From Nocardioides sp. (GTDB lineage: Bacteria > Actinomycetota > Actinomycetes > Propionibacteriales > Nocardioidaceae): a stretch of DNA of 38,730 bases. The translations under genes and the position numbers were made by a program. This document shows, piece by piece, positions 7,322-15,610 of this stretch. The stretch lies in contig JAFMQY010000013.1 in assembly GCA_017354415.1 (NCBI GenBank), forward strand, positions 1 to 38,730. Direction: 5' to 3'. Numbering within the stretch: position 1 is the stretch's first letter; every line of letters begins with the position of its first letter. The notes under the pieces were generated by a model. That model had not been told where the DNA came from. It saw only the letters and a program-made list of their open reading frames with translations, and made no database searches.

Positions 7322-8743
7322 ATGAGCACCCCGGCGACCGGGATGGGATCCGGCTCGTCGGGAGTGGACGAGCCGCGCTGGCACTACCGTCGGTCCCTCG
7401 CCAGCCGCGTGATCCTGCTGACCACGATGGCGGTGTGCTGCGCCGTCGCCCTGGTGGCGCTGGGTGCCTACGTCACCGTGAAGATGTCGCTCGAGACGTC
7501 CCTGGACAACTCCCTGCTCGAGCGCGCCCATCGGGCCTCGGACAGCCTCCAGCTGGTGCAGCTGACGAACCGTCGGGTGCCCTCCTGGGCGACCGGCGCC
7601 GCCGATGTCAAGATCTTCGTCGTACAGGACGACGGCCACGCGTTCACCACCGATCCCACCACAGGCGGACCCCCGCTCGGCGCGCCGGAGGTGGCGGTCG
7701 CCCAGGGCAGGAGCAGCCAGAGTGTCCGGACCGTCACCGTGGCCGACCAGCAGTACCGCGTCGTCGCCGTTCCGTACGGCGACACCGGGTACGCCGTCGT
7801 CCTCGCCCAGAACATGGCTCCCCAGCAGCGCGTGCTGCAGAAGCTCGGCGCGGTCATGCTGCTGTTCGGTCTCGCCGGAGTCGTCGGTGCGGCCGCGGCC
7901 GGCTGGACCGTCGCGCGCAACGGCCTGCGTCCGGTACGCCGGCTCACCCGCAACGTCGAGCGCATCGCCCGGACCGAGGACCTGCACCCGCTGCCGGTCG
8001 AAGGCGACGACGAGATCGCCCGTCTCGCCACGGCGTTCAACGAGATGCTCGCCGCGCTCTCGGCTTCCCGCGACCGTCAACGACGCCTGGTCGTCGACGC
8101 CGGGCACGAGCTGCGCACGCCGCTGACGTCCCTGCGCACCAACCTCGACCTGCTTCTGCAGGCCGACGCCGGGGACGGCCTCGACGCGACCGCACGCGCC
8201 GAGCTCCTGGACGACGTCCGCGCGCAGATCGAGGAGATGTCGAACTTGGTCGGCGACCTCGTCGAGCTGACCCGCGACGAGCCGCTTCCGCCGGTCGTGG
8301 AGCAGGTCGATCTGGCCGAGGTTGTCGAGGCCGCCGTCGTTCGCGCGCGGCGACGGGGCAGCTCCCTCACGTTCGAGGTCGAGACCGAGCCGTGGTGGGT
8401 CGTCGGGGAGTCCGCGTCGCTCGAGCGCGCCGTCACGAACCTGCTCGACAACGCCGTGAAGTGGAGCCCGCCGAACGGCACGGTGCGGATCCGGCTCAAC
8501 CACGGCACTCTCACCGTCGAGGACGAGGGTCCCGGGATCGCCCCCGGAGACCGCGAACACGTCTTCGAGCGGTTCTATCGCTCGCAGGAGTCGCGCTCGA
8601 TGCCGGGCTCGGGGCTCGGCCTGTCGATCGTCCGACAGGTCGTCGAGCGGCACTCGGGGAACGTCCGGGTGGACGAGAGCGACCATGGCGGGACGCGGAT
8701 GGTCGTCCAGGTCCCGGGTGCCCCGCTGCTCGCGGGGACCTGA
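7322..8743 (+). CDS. mprB: Sensor histidine kinase, MprB-like
   Basis: 473 residues: a membrane helix at about 28-52, an extracytoplasmic sensor region, a second helix at about 174-196, HAMP domain, HisKA box with phospho-acceptor His262 in DAGHELRTPLTSL, and an HATPase with NLLDNAVKW, DEGPGIAP and SGLGLSIVRQVV. ATG 7322 follows a GGAGG ribosome site. It should phosphorylate the upstream MprA-like regulator. In mycobacteria MprB is held inactive by DnaK and responds to misfolded envelope proteins; whether that holds here is not visible. Confidence 0.88.
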   Translation: MSTPATGMGSGSSGVDEPRWHYRRSLASRVILLTTMAVCCAVALVALGAYVTVKMSLETSLDNSLLERAHRASDSLQLVQLTNRRVPSWATGAADVKIFVVQDDGHAFTTDPTTGGPPLGAPEVAVAQGRSSQSVRTVTVADQQYRVVAVPYGDTGYAVVLAQNMAPQQRVLQKLGAVMLLFGLAGVVGAAAAGWTVARNGLRPVRRLTRNVERIARTEDLHPLPVEGDDEIARLATAFNEMLAALSASRDRQRRLVVDAGHELRTPLTSLRTNLDLLLQADAGDGLDATARAELLDDVRAQIEEMSNLVGDLVELTRDEPLPPVVEQVDLAEVVEAAVVRARRRGSSLTFEVETEPWWVVGESASLERAVTNLLDNAVKWSPPNGTVRIRLNHGTLTVEDEGPGIAPGDREHVFERFYRSQESRSMPGSGLGLSIVRQVVERHSGNVRVDESDHGGTRMVVQVPGAPLLAGT

Positions 8744-8761
8744 GGGCTGTGACGGTCCACC

Positions 8762-8788
8762 AGGGTCCCGTGATGGCCAGGTGACCCT
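8762..8788. terminator. Possible bidirectional terminator
   Basis: AGGGTC at 8762-8767 is inverted as GACCCT at 8783-8788, in the 71-bp gap between the convergent kinase and KdpE-like genes. The stem is short and no U-tract follows, so this is a weak call. Confidence 0.25.
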
Positions 8789-8814
8789 CACCGCACCAGA
8801 TCGGCCACCGCGGC

Positions 8815-9480
8815 TCACATCTCGAAGCGGTAGCCCATCCCCGGCTCGGTGATGAGGTGGCGCGGTGAGGACGGGTCGTCCTCGAGCTTCTTGCGAAGCC
8901 CGCCCACGTAGACCCGCAGGTAGTGGGTCTCCTTGCTGTACGCCGGTCCCCACACCTCGTGGAGGAGGTCCTGCTGGCTGACCAGCCGACCGGGCGTCCG
9001 GACCAGCAGCTCGAGGATCCCCCACTCGGTGGGGGTGAGCCGGACGACCTCGCCGCCCTTGGTCACCCGGCGGGCCGGGAGGTCCACCACCAGGTCACCG
9101 GCCTCGAGTACCGGCAGGTCCGACCCCGCACGGCGGGCGGCCGCCCGGATCCGGGCCAGCAGCTCCTCCATCCCGAATGGCTTGGTCACGTAGTCGTCCG
9201 CGCCGAGGTCGAGCGCCTGGACCTTCTCGGTGGACTCGGCCCGGGCCGACAGCACCACCACGGGAGTGGTGCTCCACGACCGCATCTGGCGCAGCACGTC
9301 GACGCCGGACAGGTCCGGGAGACCGAGATCGAGCACCACGATGTCGGGCCGGTCCTCGCGCAGCGCCTGGAGCGCGGTGCGGCCGTCGGCCGAGATGAGC
9401 ACGTCGTGGCCGGCGGCACGCAGCCCGATCCCGAGTGCCCGGCGCAGGGTCGCGTCGTCGTCGACCAGCAGCACCCTCAC
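8815..9480 (-). CDS. kdpE: KdpE-type response regulator
   Basis: 221 residues of the OmpR/PhoB type: Asp51 in VVLDLGLPDLSG as phospho-acceptor, Lys100 in YVTKPFG, and a C-terminal winged helix ending in LITEPGMGYRFEM, a KdpE-like tail. GTG start at 9480 overlaps the kinase stop by 4 bases (GTGA), so the two are translationally coupled. In the classical system KdpE activates kdpFABC when potassium is scarce; here no kdpFABC is present and the permease gene in the same operon is the obvious potential target. Confidence 0.85.
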   Translation of the reverse strand: MRVLLVDDDATLRRALGIGLRAAGHDVLISADGRTALQALREDRPDIVVLDLGLPDLSGVDVLRQMRSWSTTPVVVLSARAESTEKVQALDLGADDYVTKPFGMEELLARIRAAARRAGSDLPVLEAGDLVVDLPARRVTKGGEVVRLTPTEWGILELLVRTPGRLVSQQDLLHEVWGPAYSKETHYLRVYVGGLRKKLEDDPSSPRHLITEPGMGYRFEM

Positions 9481-10880
9481 GGCGTCGCCCCCGGGAGGTC
9501 GAGGACCATGGTCAGCCCGCCACCCGGGGTTGCCGCAGCCTCGAGCGTGCCACCCTGCGCCTCGGTCAGGCCGCGGGCGACCGCCAGACCGAGGCCGACT
9601 CCGCTCTCGCCCAGGGTGTCGCCCTGCCGCTGGAACGGCTCGAAGATCCGGGCTCGGTCGGCCGGCGCGACACCGGGCCCGTGGTCGACCACCCGGAGGC
9701 GTACCCGGCCACCGCGGACCTCGCCCTCGACCGCGACCCGCTCGGCGTACCGCAGGGCGTTGGCGACCAGGTTGGCGACGACCCGTTCGAGCAGCCCGGG
9801 GTCGACGTACGCCGTCGGGAGCTCGCCCACCGAGACCTCGTCGGCGCGATCGAGACCGGCGAGTGCATGCCGGACGACCTCTCCGAGCGGTACGTCGTCC
9901 GCGATCGGCCGCACCGCCCCGGTCTGCAGGCGGCTCATGTCGAGCAGGTCGCTCACCATGCTGGTGAGCCGGCCGATCGAGCTCTCCATGGCGTCGAGCA
10001 GCTCGAGCCGTTCCTCCGGGTCGAGCCGCTGGTCGTGGACCCGGAGCGTCTCCGCCGCCGAGCGCAGCCCGGCGAGCGGGGTCCGGAGGTCGTGGGAGAC
10101 GGCCGCGAGCAGAGCCGTCCGTGTCCGGTTGCCGGCCTCGAGCTGTTGTGCCGCCATGCTCTGCCGGACCAGCTCCTCGCGCTCCCGGAGCACCCCGACG
10201 TGTGAGGCGAACGCGGCGGCGACCGAGCGTTCCCGCGGACCGAGCTCCGCGCCCGGCAGCACCAGCCATCCGCCCGCGCCGGCCGGTACGACGACCGCAC
10301 CGGCGGACGCTGCCGGCTCGGTGCTCACCAGCTCGGCGTCCCGGGCTCCGAACGTGTCGCGCGCCAGAGCCAGCAGCCTGGGTACGTCGTACTCCCCGCC
10401 GAGGACCTGCCGGTTGAGCATGGCCAGGGTGCCGGCCTCGCGTTCAGCGGCGCGTGCCTCGTCCCTGCGGCGCGCGGCCGCGTCCACGACCGACGACACC
10501 GCCACCGCAGTGACGGTGAAGACCACGAGCGCGGCGAGGTCGGTGCCGGACGCGACGTCGAGGGTGTGGGTCGGCGGAATGAAGAAGTAGTTGAGGAGCA
10601 GCGCCCCCGCGACCGCCGACACCAGCGCCGGCCAGCGCCCCGCCACCAGCGCCACCACGACCGCGAAGCTGAGGAAGGTCATCGTCGCCAGCGAGATCCC
10701 GGAGCTGCCGCTGGTGACCTGGACCAACACGGTCGTGACCACCGGCAGTCCCACCACGGTGAGCACCCAGCCGACGACCTGGCGCCGGGGGCTCAGACGG
10801 CCGGCCTCGGGCGTGTCCACGGGCTCAGTGTCCACCACCCGCGGCGCGCGACCGGGAAGAACGAGCAGTGCGTGAGGCAC
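9477..10880 (-). CDS. Short KdpD-type sensor kinase without the N-terminal KdpD/USP domains
   Basis: 467 residues. About four membrane helices lie between residues 35 and 135 (DUF4118-like, including NYFFIPPTHTLDV, typical of KdpD), followed by a GAF-like region, a HisKA box with His263 in AAVSHDLRTPLAGLRSA and an HATPase (NLVANALRYA, VDHGPGVAP, GVGLGLAVARGL). Full-length KdpD proteins are nearly twice as long and begin with a cytoplasmic KdpD domain plus a universal-stress domain that binds nucleotides; both are absent. GTG start at 10880, 12 bp after the permease gene. It probably senses potassium or turgor and signals to the coupled KdpE-like regulator. Confidence 0.85.
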   Translation of the reverse strand: MPHALLVLPGRAPRVVDTEPVDTPEAGRLSPRRQVVGWVLTVVGLPVVTTVLVQVTSGSSGISLATMTFLSFAVVVALVAGRWPALVSAVAGALLLNYFFIPPTHTLDVASGTDLAALVVFTVTAVAVSSVVDAAARRRDEARAAEREAGTLAMLNRQVLGGEYDVPRLLALARDTFGARDAELVSTEPAASAGAVVVPAGAGGWLVLPGAELGPRERSVAAAFASHVGVLREREELVRQSMAAQQLEAGNRTRTALLAAVSHDLRTPLAGLRSAAETLRVHDQRLDPEERLELLDAMESSIGRLTSMVSDLLDMSRLQTGAVRPIADDVPLGEVVRHALAGLDRADEVSVGELPTAYVDPGLLERVVANLVANALRYAERVAVEGEVRGGRVRLRVVDHGPGVAPADRARIFEPFQRQGDTLGESGVGLGLAVARGLTEAQGGTLEAAATPGGGLTMVLDLPGATP

Positions 10881-10892
10881 CGGCGGGACCGG

Positions 10893-12809
10893 TCAGCCGA
10901 CATGGACGTGCGGACGGCGCGCCGGGTCGTGCTCGGCCCGGCGCAGCACTTCCCGAGTCACCGGCGCGACCTCGCCGAGGCCGAACAGCAGGAACCGCAG
11001 CAGCTGCTGCACCGGGTTGCCCTCGGTCCACTCGAAGTAGACGTGCGGGATGGTGCCGGTGTCGTCGCGGATCCGCAGGGCGAGGGCGGCGAGGGCGTTC
11101 GGGACCGAGGAGGCGCGCACGGTCATCACCCGGTACCGGCCGTGCTGCACCTCGCCGTGCACATGCAGCCGGTCCTGGAAGTCACTGGGATCGACGATGG
11201 TGACCTCGACGAAGATCACGTCGGGGTCGGAGGGGAGGTCGTGGTCGCGACGGAGCCGGCGGATCTTGTCGACGTACTCCTCGACGTCGCGGTCACCCGC
11301 CACGTGCGCGACCAGCCGGATGGTACGGCGCGAACAGTCTCGGACGAACACCTGGCTCGCCGCGTCGAAGTCGATCTCGATCGCGCGCAGCTCGAAGACT
11401 CGGGTCAGCCGTGACGCCAGCGACACCGCGACGATGGCGATCACGAAGCAGGTACCGATCTTGAGTCCGTCGGGTCGCTCCACCATGTTGTCGGCGGTCG
11501 TGTACACGAAGACGGCGGCCACGATCCCGAAGCCGATCGTCCGCCACTTCTGTCCGGCTCGGCGCGCCGCGAGAGTCACGGCGACCGCGGCGCTGGTGAT
11601 CAGCACCAGTACGCCGGTCGCATACGCGCCGCCCTGGGCGTCGACGCTGGCGCCGAAGATCCAGGTGATCAGGAACGCGACGGCGGTCAGGATCAGCACC
11701 AGCGGTCGCACCGCCCCCGCCCAGTCGGGAGACATGCCGTAGCGGGGCAGGTAGCGCGGGATCAGGTTCAGCATCCCGGCCATGGCCGACGCACCGGCGA
11801 ACCACAGGATCGCGATCGTCGACGCGTCGTACGCGGTGCCGAACGCGTTCCCGAGGTACTCGTGCGCGAGGTAGGCGAGGGCGCGGCCGTTGGCGTGCCC
11901 ACCCGCCTCAAACTCCCTCGGGGGGATCAGCAGCGTCGTGGCGAAGGCGCTGGTCACGAGGAACACGCTCATCAGGACCGCGGCGGTCGTCAGCAGCCGG
12001 CGGGCGCCCCGGATCCGGCCGCTGGGAAGCGCCTCGATGTCGCCCGGATCGCCCGAGATGTGCGGCATCACCGCAACCCCGGTCTCGAACCCGGAGAGGC
12101 CGAGCGCGAGCTTGGGGAAGACGATCAGGGACACCGCGATCATGGCGGCCGGGTTGCCGTGCTGCGCGGTCAGGGCGGCGGTCCAGTGGGGGACCAGGGT
12201 CGGGTGCACCGCCACATGCACGAGGGACACCGCGATGACGATGGTGTTGAGGGTGAGGTACGTCGCGACCAGCGCCACCGCGACGCCGATCGCCTCGGTG
12301 AAGCCGCGCAGGAAGACCGCCCCGAGCAGGGCCAGCAGGAACAGGGTGATCGGGACCTGGTGGCCGGTGAGGTAGGTCCGGAGGTTGGGGTTCTCGATCA
12401 GGTGTGCGCTGGCATCGGCAGCGGACAGCGTCATCGTGATGATGAAGTCGGTGAGCGCGAACCCGAGGAGCACGAGGACGAACAGCTTGCCCTTCCAGAA
12501 GCTGAGCAGCCGCTCCAGCATGGCGATCGAGCCCTCGCCGTGCGGGCTCTCCTCGGCGACCCGGCGGTAGACCGGCAGCGCCCCGAGCAGGGTCAGTGCG
12601 ACCAGGACCAGGGTCGCGATCGGCGAGAGCAGTCCGGCGGCCAGGGCCGCGATGCCGGGCTGGTAGCCGAGGGTCGAGAAGTAGTCGACCCCGGTCAGGC
12701 ACATCACCTTCCACCAGGGCTTGCCGGTCTGGGCGTGCCCGACTTCGCCCTCGGTGGTCAGCCACTCACGCGCCCGCCGGCTGAGCGGAGCGCTTGTCGT
12801 CGTGGTCAT
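10893..12809 (-). CDS. APC-superfamily permease, probable potassium (KimA/KUP-like) transporter
   Basis: 638 residues: about twelve hydrophobic helices in the first 470 residues, starting with a cytoplasmic segment and [20 protein letters not shown], then a soluble C-terminal domain of about 160 residues. This membrane-plus-cytoplasmic-tail layout is that of KimA-type potassium importers of the APC superfamily; amino-acid permeases of the same superfamily usually lack the tail. The operon with KdpD and KdpE relatives supports potassium uptake. ATG at 12809 overlaps the stop of the small upstream ORF (ATGA). Substrate is an inference from family architecture and context. Confidence 0.75.
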   Translation of the reverse strand: MTTTTSAPLSRRAREWLTTEGEVGHAQTGKPWWKVMCLTGVDYFSTLGYQPGIAALAAGLLSPIATLVLVALTLLGALPVYRRVAEESPHGEGSIAMLERLLSFWKGKLFVLVLLGFALTDFIITMTLSAADASAHLIENPNLRTYLTGHQVPITLFLLALLGAVFLRGFTEAIGVAVALVATYLTLNTIVIAVSLVHVAVHPTLVPHWTAALTAQHGNPAAMIAVSLIVFPKLALGLSGFETGVAVMPHISGDPGDIEALPSGRIRGARRLLTTAAVLMSVFLVTSAFATTLLIPPREFEAGGHANGRALAYLAHEYLGNAFGTAYDASTIAILWFAGASAMAGMLNLIPRYLPRYGMSPDWAGAVRPLVLILTAVAFLITWIFGASVDAQGGAYATGVLVLITSAAVAVTLAARRAGQKWRTIGFGIVAAVFVYTTADNMVERPDGLKIGTCFVIAIVAVSLASRLTRVFELRAIEIDFDAASQVFVRDCSRRTIRLVAHVAGDRDVEEYVDKIRRLRRDHDLPSDPDVIFVEVTIVDPSDFQDRLHVHGEVQHGRYRVMTVRASSVPNALAALALRIRDDTGTIPHVYFEWTEGNPVQQLLRFLLFGLGEVAPVTREVLRRAEHDPARRPHVHVG

Positions 12810-13053
12810 CGGCGTGCTCGGGTCGCGGTCATCGCCAGCCCCACCAGCAGGGCGAGGCGAGCGACGTCGTGGGTTCCGTCGAACCCGAGCACGCCCAGCT
12901 CGGCGTACGCCGGTGGGTGGGTGACCTGACCGACGTCGACGAGCAGCAGCCCACCCACAGGGCGACCCCGACCCGCACGCCGGCCATCTCGGCCCCGGGG
13001 ACGCGCGCGGCCTCGGCGTCGGTGCTACGACGCGACGGGGCGTGGATGCTCAC
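12806..13053 (-). pseudogene. Small membrane ORF, apparently frameshifted, first gene of the permease operon
   Basis: Two frames read as one protein. From GTG 13053 the first frame gives an N-terminus ending in [11 protein letters not shown]; a shift near 12956 continues in another frame as [20 protein letters not shown] and ends in a hydrophobic [12 protein letters not shown]-like helix ([11 protein letters not shown]). The stop of that second frame overlaps the permease ATG as ATGA, which argues that this frame is or was translated. Without a frameshift, a 50-residue product from GTG 12958 is possible. It could be a sequencing error, a recent lesion or a programmed shift. No family recognised. 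Confidence 0.45.
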
Positions 13054-13125
13054 GCTTCCAGCCTGCTGGCCCCGGTCGGCGGACTCACGCGTCTTGACGG
13101 GATCCTGACGCCCGGGTGGGCGCGA

Positions 13126-15048
13126 TCACAGTGGGTGTCGGCGGAGCAGGTCGGCGGCCAGCCGGTGGATCAGGTCGGAGCCGTGCTGGGTGAGGATCGA
13201 CTCCGCGTGGAACTGGATACCACGGAAGTGCGGCCCGCTCACGTGGTGGACGTCGCCGGTGGCAGGGTCAGCGTCGACGGCCACACCGTCCGGAAGCCCA
13301 CGCTCGCCGGCAACCCGGCCCACGAACGTGTTGTAGAACCCGACGCGCTCGGTCCGGCCATCGACGGAGACCTCGTCCTGGGTGCCCTGGAAGACGATGT
13401 CCTTGTAGGCCAGCGGGATGCCGAGGCGGTCGCACAGCACCTGGTGCCCGAGGCACACCGCGAGGAACGGCTGCTCCCTCTCGAGAAGCCGGTCGACCGC
13501 GCGCCGGAAGGTCGCGATCTTGGGCACGTCGCCGTCGCGCGGGTCTCCCGGCCCGGGTCCGACGATCACCAGATCGGCCGGGTCGAGGAGGCCTTCGTCG
13601 TACGCCGTGTGGGACACCACGGTGCTGGTCATCCCGGCGACGCCGAGCACGTGGCGGAGCATGTTCACGAAGTCGTCCTCGCCGTCCAGGATCACGACGT
13701 GCGTGCCGGCCAGGGCCGGGTCGGGGGCGGTGCCGGACTGGTCGGTGAGCCAGAACGACGCGAGCCGCCGGTTGCGTGCGTTGAGCGCGAGCAGCACGTC
13801 CTCGTCGTTCACCAGCTCGGTCACGTCCACGCCGGTCACGGGTGCGGGGGCGGCCAGGCCGAAGGCCGACAGGATGCCTCCCGCCTTCGCGTGCGTCTCG
13901 GCCACCTCGTAGGCCGGGTCGGAGTCGCGTACCAGCGTGGCGCCCGCGGTGACCGTGAGCCGGCCCTCGAGATCGACGTCAGCGGTGCGGATCACGATCG
14001 GGCTGTCGAGCACGGGTGCGCCGTCGGAATCCCGGCCGAGCACCGCCAGGGCGGCGCCGTAGTAACCGCGACCCTCGGTCTCGTACTGCGTGATCAGCCG
14101 GCAGGCGTTCTGGACCGGGCTGCCGGTGACGGTCGCGGCGTACATCGTGTCGCGCAGCACCTCGCGTGGGTCGCGGCTGGTGCGGCCGGCCAGGAAGTAC
14201 TCGGTGTGGATGAGGTGGCTCATCGGCTTCAGGAACGGCCCGAGCACCTGGCCCCCCTTGTCGCAGACGTCGCACATCATCTTGAGCTCCTCGTCGACCA
14301 CCATGAAGAGCTCGTAGATCTCCTTCTCGTCGTGGAGGAACTCGAGGAGATCCCGGCGTACGTCGACTCGCTCACCGTCCGGGCCGCTCAGCCGGAAGGT
14401 CCCGCTGATCGGGTTCATCCGCACGTCCTCGCCGTGCACCGAGACGTGCCGCTCCGGGCTGGCGCCGATCAGGTAGCGGTCGCCGGTGAAGAAGAGAAAG
14501 GTCCAGTAGGCGCCGTGCTCGCGCTCCAGGAGCCGGCGGAAGACCGCGAGCGCCTTGCCGGCGTCCCAGTCCGCGACCTGCGCGCGATAGTGCCGGCCGA
14601 TGACCAGGTTGGCGCCCTCGCCCTGTCCGATCTCGTCGCGGATGATCGCACCGACGAGCTCGGCGTACGCGTCGTCGTCGATGTCGAAGCCGCCTCGGTC
14701 GGCCAGCTCGATGCCGGTGTCGTCGATCGCCTCGATCACCTCGGCGACCGAGAACTCCTGCTCGCTCTCGACGTCGACCACGACCAGGGGCGTGCCGTCG
14801 TCGATCGCCTCGAAGCCGCGTTCGCGCACCTGTCTGAAGGGCACCGCCAGCAGCCGGTCGGCGATGTGCCCGTCCTGGGGCACACCCTCCTCGAGCGGTA
14901 CGTCGAGCACCGACTCGACCACGCGACGCCGCCCGCCGACCAGACCGACGGTCTGTCGGTCCCCGACCCGCGTCGAGCGCCGGATGACCGCCCACGCCTC
15001 GTGCTCCTGGAGCGCGGCGATGGCGTCCCGGACACTGGCGGCGGTCAT
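13126..15048 (-). CDS. PhzE-type aminodeoxyisochorismate / anthranilate synthase (fused TrpE-TrpG)
   Basis: 640 residues. The N-terminal two thirds form a chorismate-binding domain (RMNPISGTFRL, ELFMVVDEELKMMCDVC, TVTGSPVQNACRLI), and the C-terminal third is a glutamine amidotransferase with catalytic Cys in FLAVCLGHQVL and the His-Glu pair in IQFHAESIL. The fusion order and these motifs match PhzE, which makes 2-amino-2-desoxyisochorismate from chorismate and glutamine, better than standard separate TrpE and TrpG. No phzD, phzF or other phenazine genes lie in the window. It follows the MarR gene after 21 bp, probably in one operon. An anthranilate synthase role remains possible. Confidence 0.85.
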   Translation of the reverse strand: MTAASVRDAIAALQEHEAWAVIRRSTRVGDRQTVGLVGGRRRVVESVLDVPLEEGVPQDGHIADRLLAVPFRQVRERGFEAIDDGTPLVVVDVESEQEFSVAEVIEAIDDTGIELADRGGFDIDDDAYAELVGAIIRDEIGQGEGANLVIGRHYRAQVADWDAGKALAVFRRLLEREHGAYWTFLFFTGDRYLIGASPERHVSVHGEDVRMNPISGTFRLSGPDGERVDVRRDLLEFLHDEKEIYELFMVVDEELKMMCDVCDKGGQVLGPFLKPMSHLIHTEYFLAGRTSRDPREVLRDTMYAATVTGSPVQNACRLITQYETEGRGYYGAALAVLGRDSDGAPVLDSPIVIRTADVDLEGRLTVTAGATLVRDSDPAYEVAETHAKAGGILSAFGLAAPAPVTGVDVTELVNDEDVLLALNARNRRLASFWLTDQSGTAPDPALAGTHVVILDGEDDFVNMLRHVLGVAGMTSTVVSHTAYDEGLLDPADLVIVGPGPGDPRDGDVPKIATFRRAVDRLLEREQPFLAVCLGHQVLCDRLGIPLAYKDIVFQGTQDEVSVDGRTERVGFYNTFVGRVAGERGLPDGVAVDADPATGDVHHVSGPHFRGIQFHAESILTQHGSDLIHRLAADLLRRHPL

Positions 15049-15069
15049 GGCGCCCGAATCTACCGACGG

Positions 15070-15501
15070 TCAGCGGACGTTCTTGATCGCGTCCAGGTAG
15101 CGCAGCACGGTCTGGAGCTCCGCCACCGTGAACCCGGCATGGACCGCATCCATCTGGCGCAGAATCTCGCCGTACGCCTCCATGACGCGCTGGTCGTCGA
15201 ACGGGATCGCGTGGACCCAGGTCTTGCGCCGGTCGGCGGGATCGGGCCGGCGCTCGACCAGTCCCTTGGCCTCGAGCCGGTCCAGGACGCGCGTGGTCGT
15301 GCTCGACGGCAGCTCGGTCGACCGGGCGACCTGACCGGGCGTCATCGGCTCGCCCTGCCGGACCAGCACGCCGTACGTCTGGAAGTCGACGACGTTCAGC
15401 CCGATCGACCGCGCGATGCGCTCGTTGGTGAGCACAGCGGAGGCGATCACCTCCTGCATCACGCCGGCGATCTGCTCACCGAGCTGTTTCCGGGTGGACA
15501 A
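15070..15501 (-). CDS. MarR-family regulator
   Basis: 143 residues with the MarR winged helix: TPGQVARSTELPSSTTTRVL as recognition region (about 55-75) and the basic wing DPADRRKTWVHAI. MarR dimers usually repress divergent efflux genes until a phenolic or aromatic ligand binds. The start is TTG 15501, since the neighbouring ATG upstream is in another frame. It reads divergently from an MFS exporter across a perfect 25-bp palindrome, and its own operon continues into the PhzE-type gene. Confidence 0.85.
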   Translation of the reverse strand: MSTRKQLGEQIAGVMQEVIASAVLTNERIARSIGLNVVDFQTYGVLVRQGEPMTPGQVARSTELPSSTTTRVLDRLEAKGLVERRPDPADRRKTWVHAIPFDDQRVMEAYGEILRQMDAVHAGFTVAELQTVLRYLDAIKNVR

Positions 15502-15525
15502 GCCGGATGCCCTTCGTTACTCTCT

Positions 15526-15550
15526 CCATATCGGAACTATTCCGATATGG
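15526..15550. promoter_or_regulatory. Perfect 25-bp palindrome, MarR operator
   Basis: CCATATCGGAA - CTA - TTCCGATATGG, 11+3+11 with no mismatch, lies 25 bp upstream of the MarR start and 61 bp before the exporter start. An AT-rich stretch (GGGATAATCTCAGTATAG) follows toward the exporter and is a possible promoter. The position suits coordinate repression of both directions. Confidence 0.8.
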
Positions 15551-15610
15551 GATAATCTCAGTATAGAACCTCTCACATCCAAGACTACCAATCCTGACGG
15601 GAGCAACGAG

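Noticed and set aside
7262-9025. 587-codon minus-strand frame opposite the MprB-like kinase
   Set aside because: Antisense shadow; no start context and no family features, while the plus strand encodes a complete kinase.
13077-13110. Possible KdpE-binding inverted repeat around the small ORF promoter
   Set aside because: The arms are short and mismatched, and no consensus could be applied with confidence.
13042-15555. 837-codon open frame on the plus strand opposite the PhzE-type gene
   Set aside because: It is the antisense shadow of a well-supported gene in GC-rich DNA; composition is Asp/His/Arg/Val-rich with no domain pattern.
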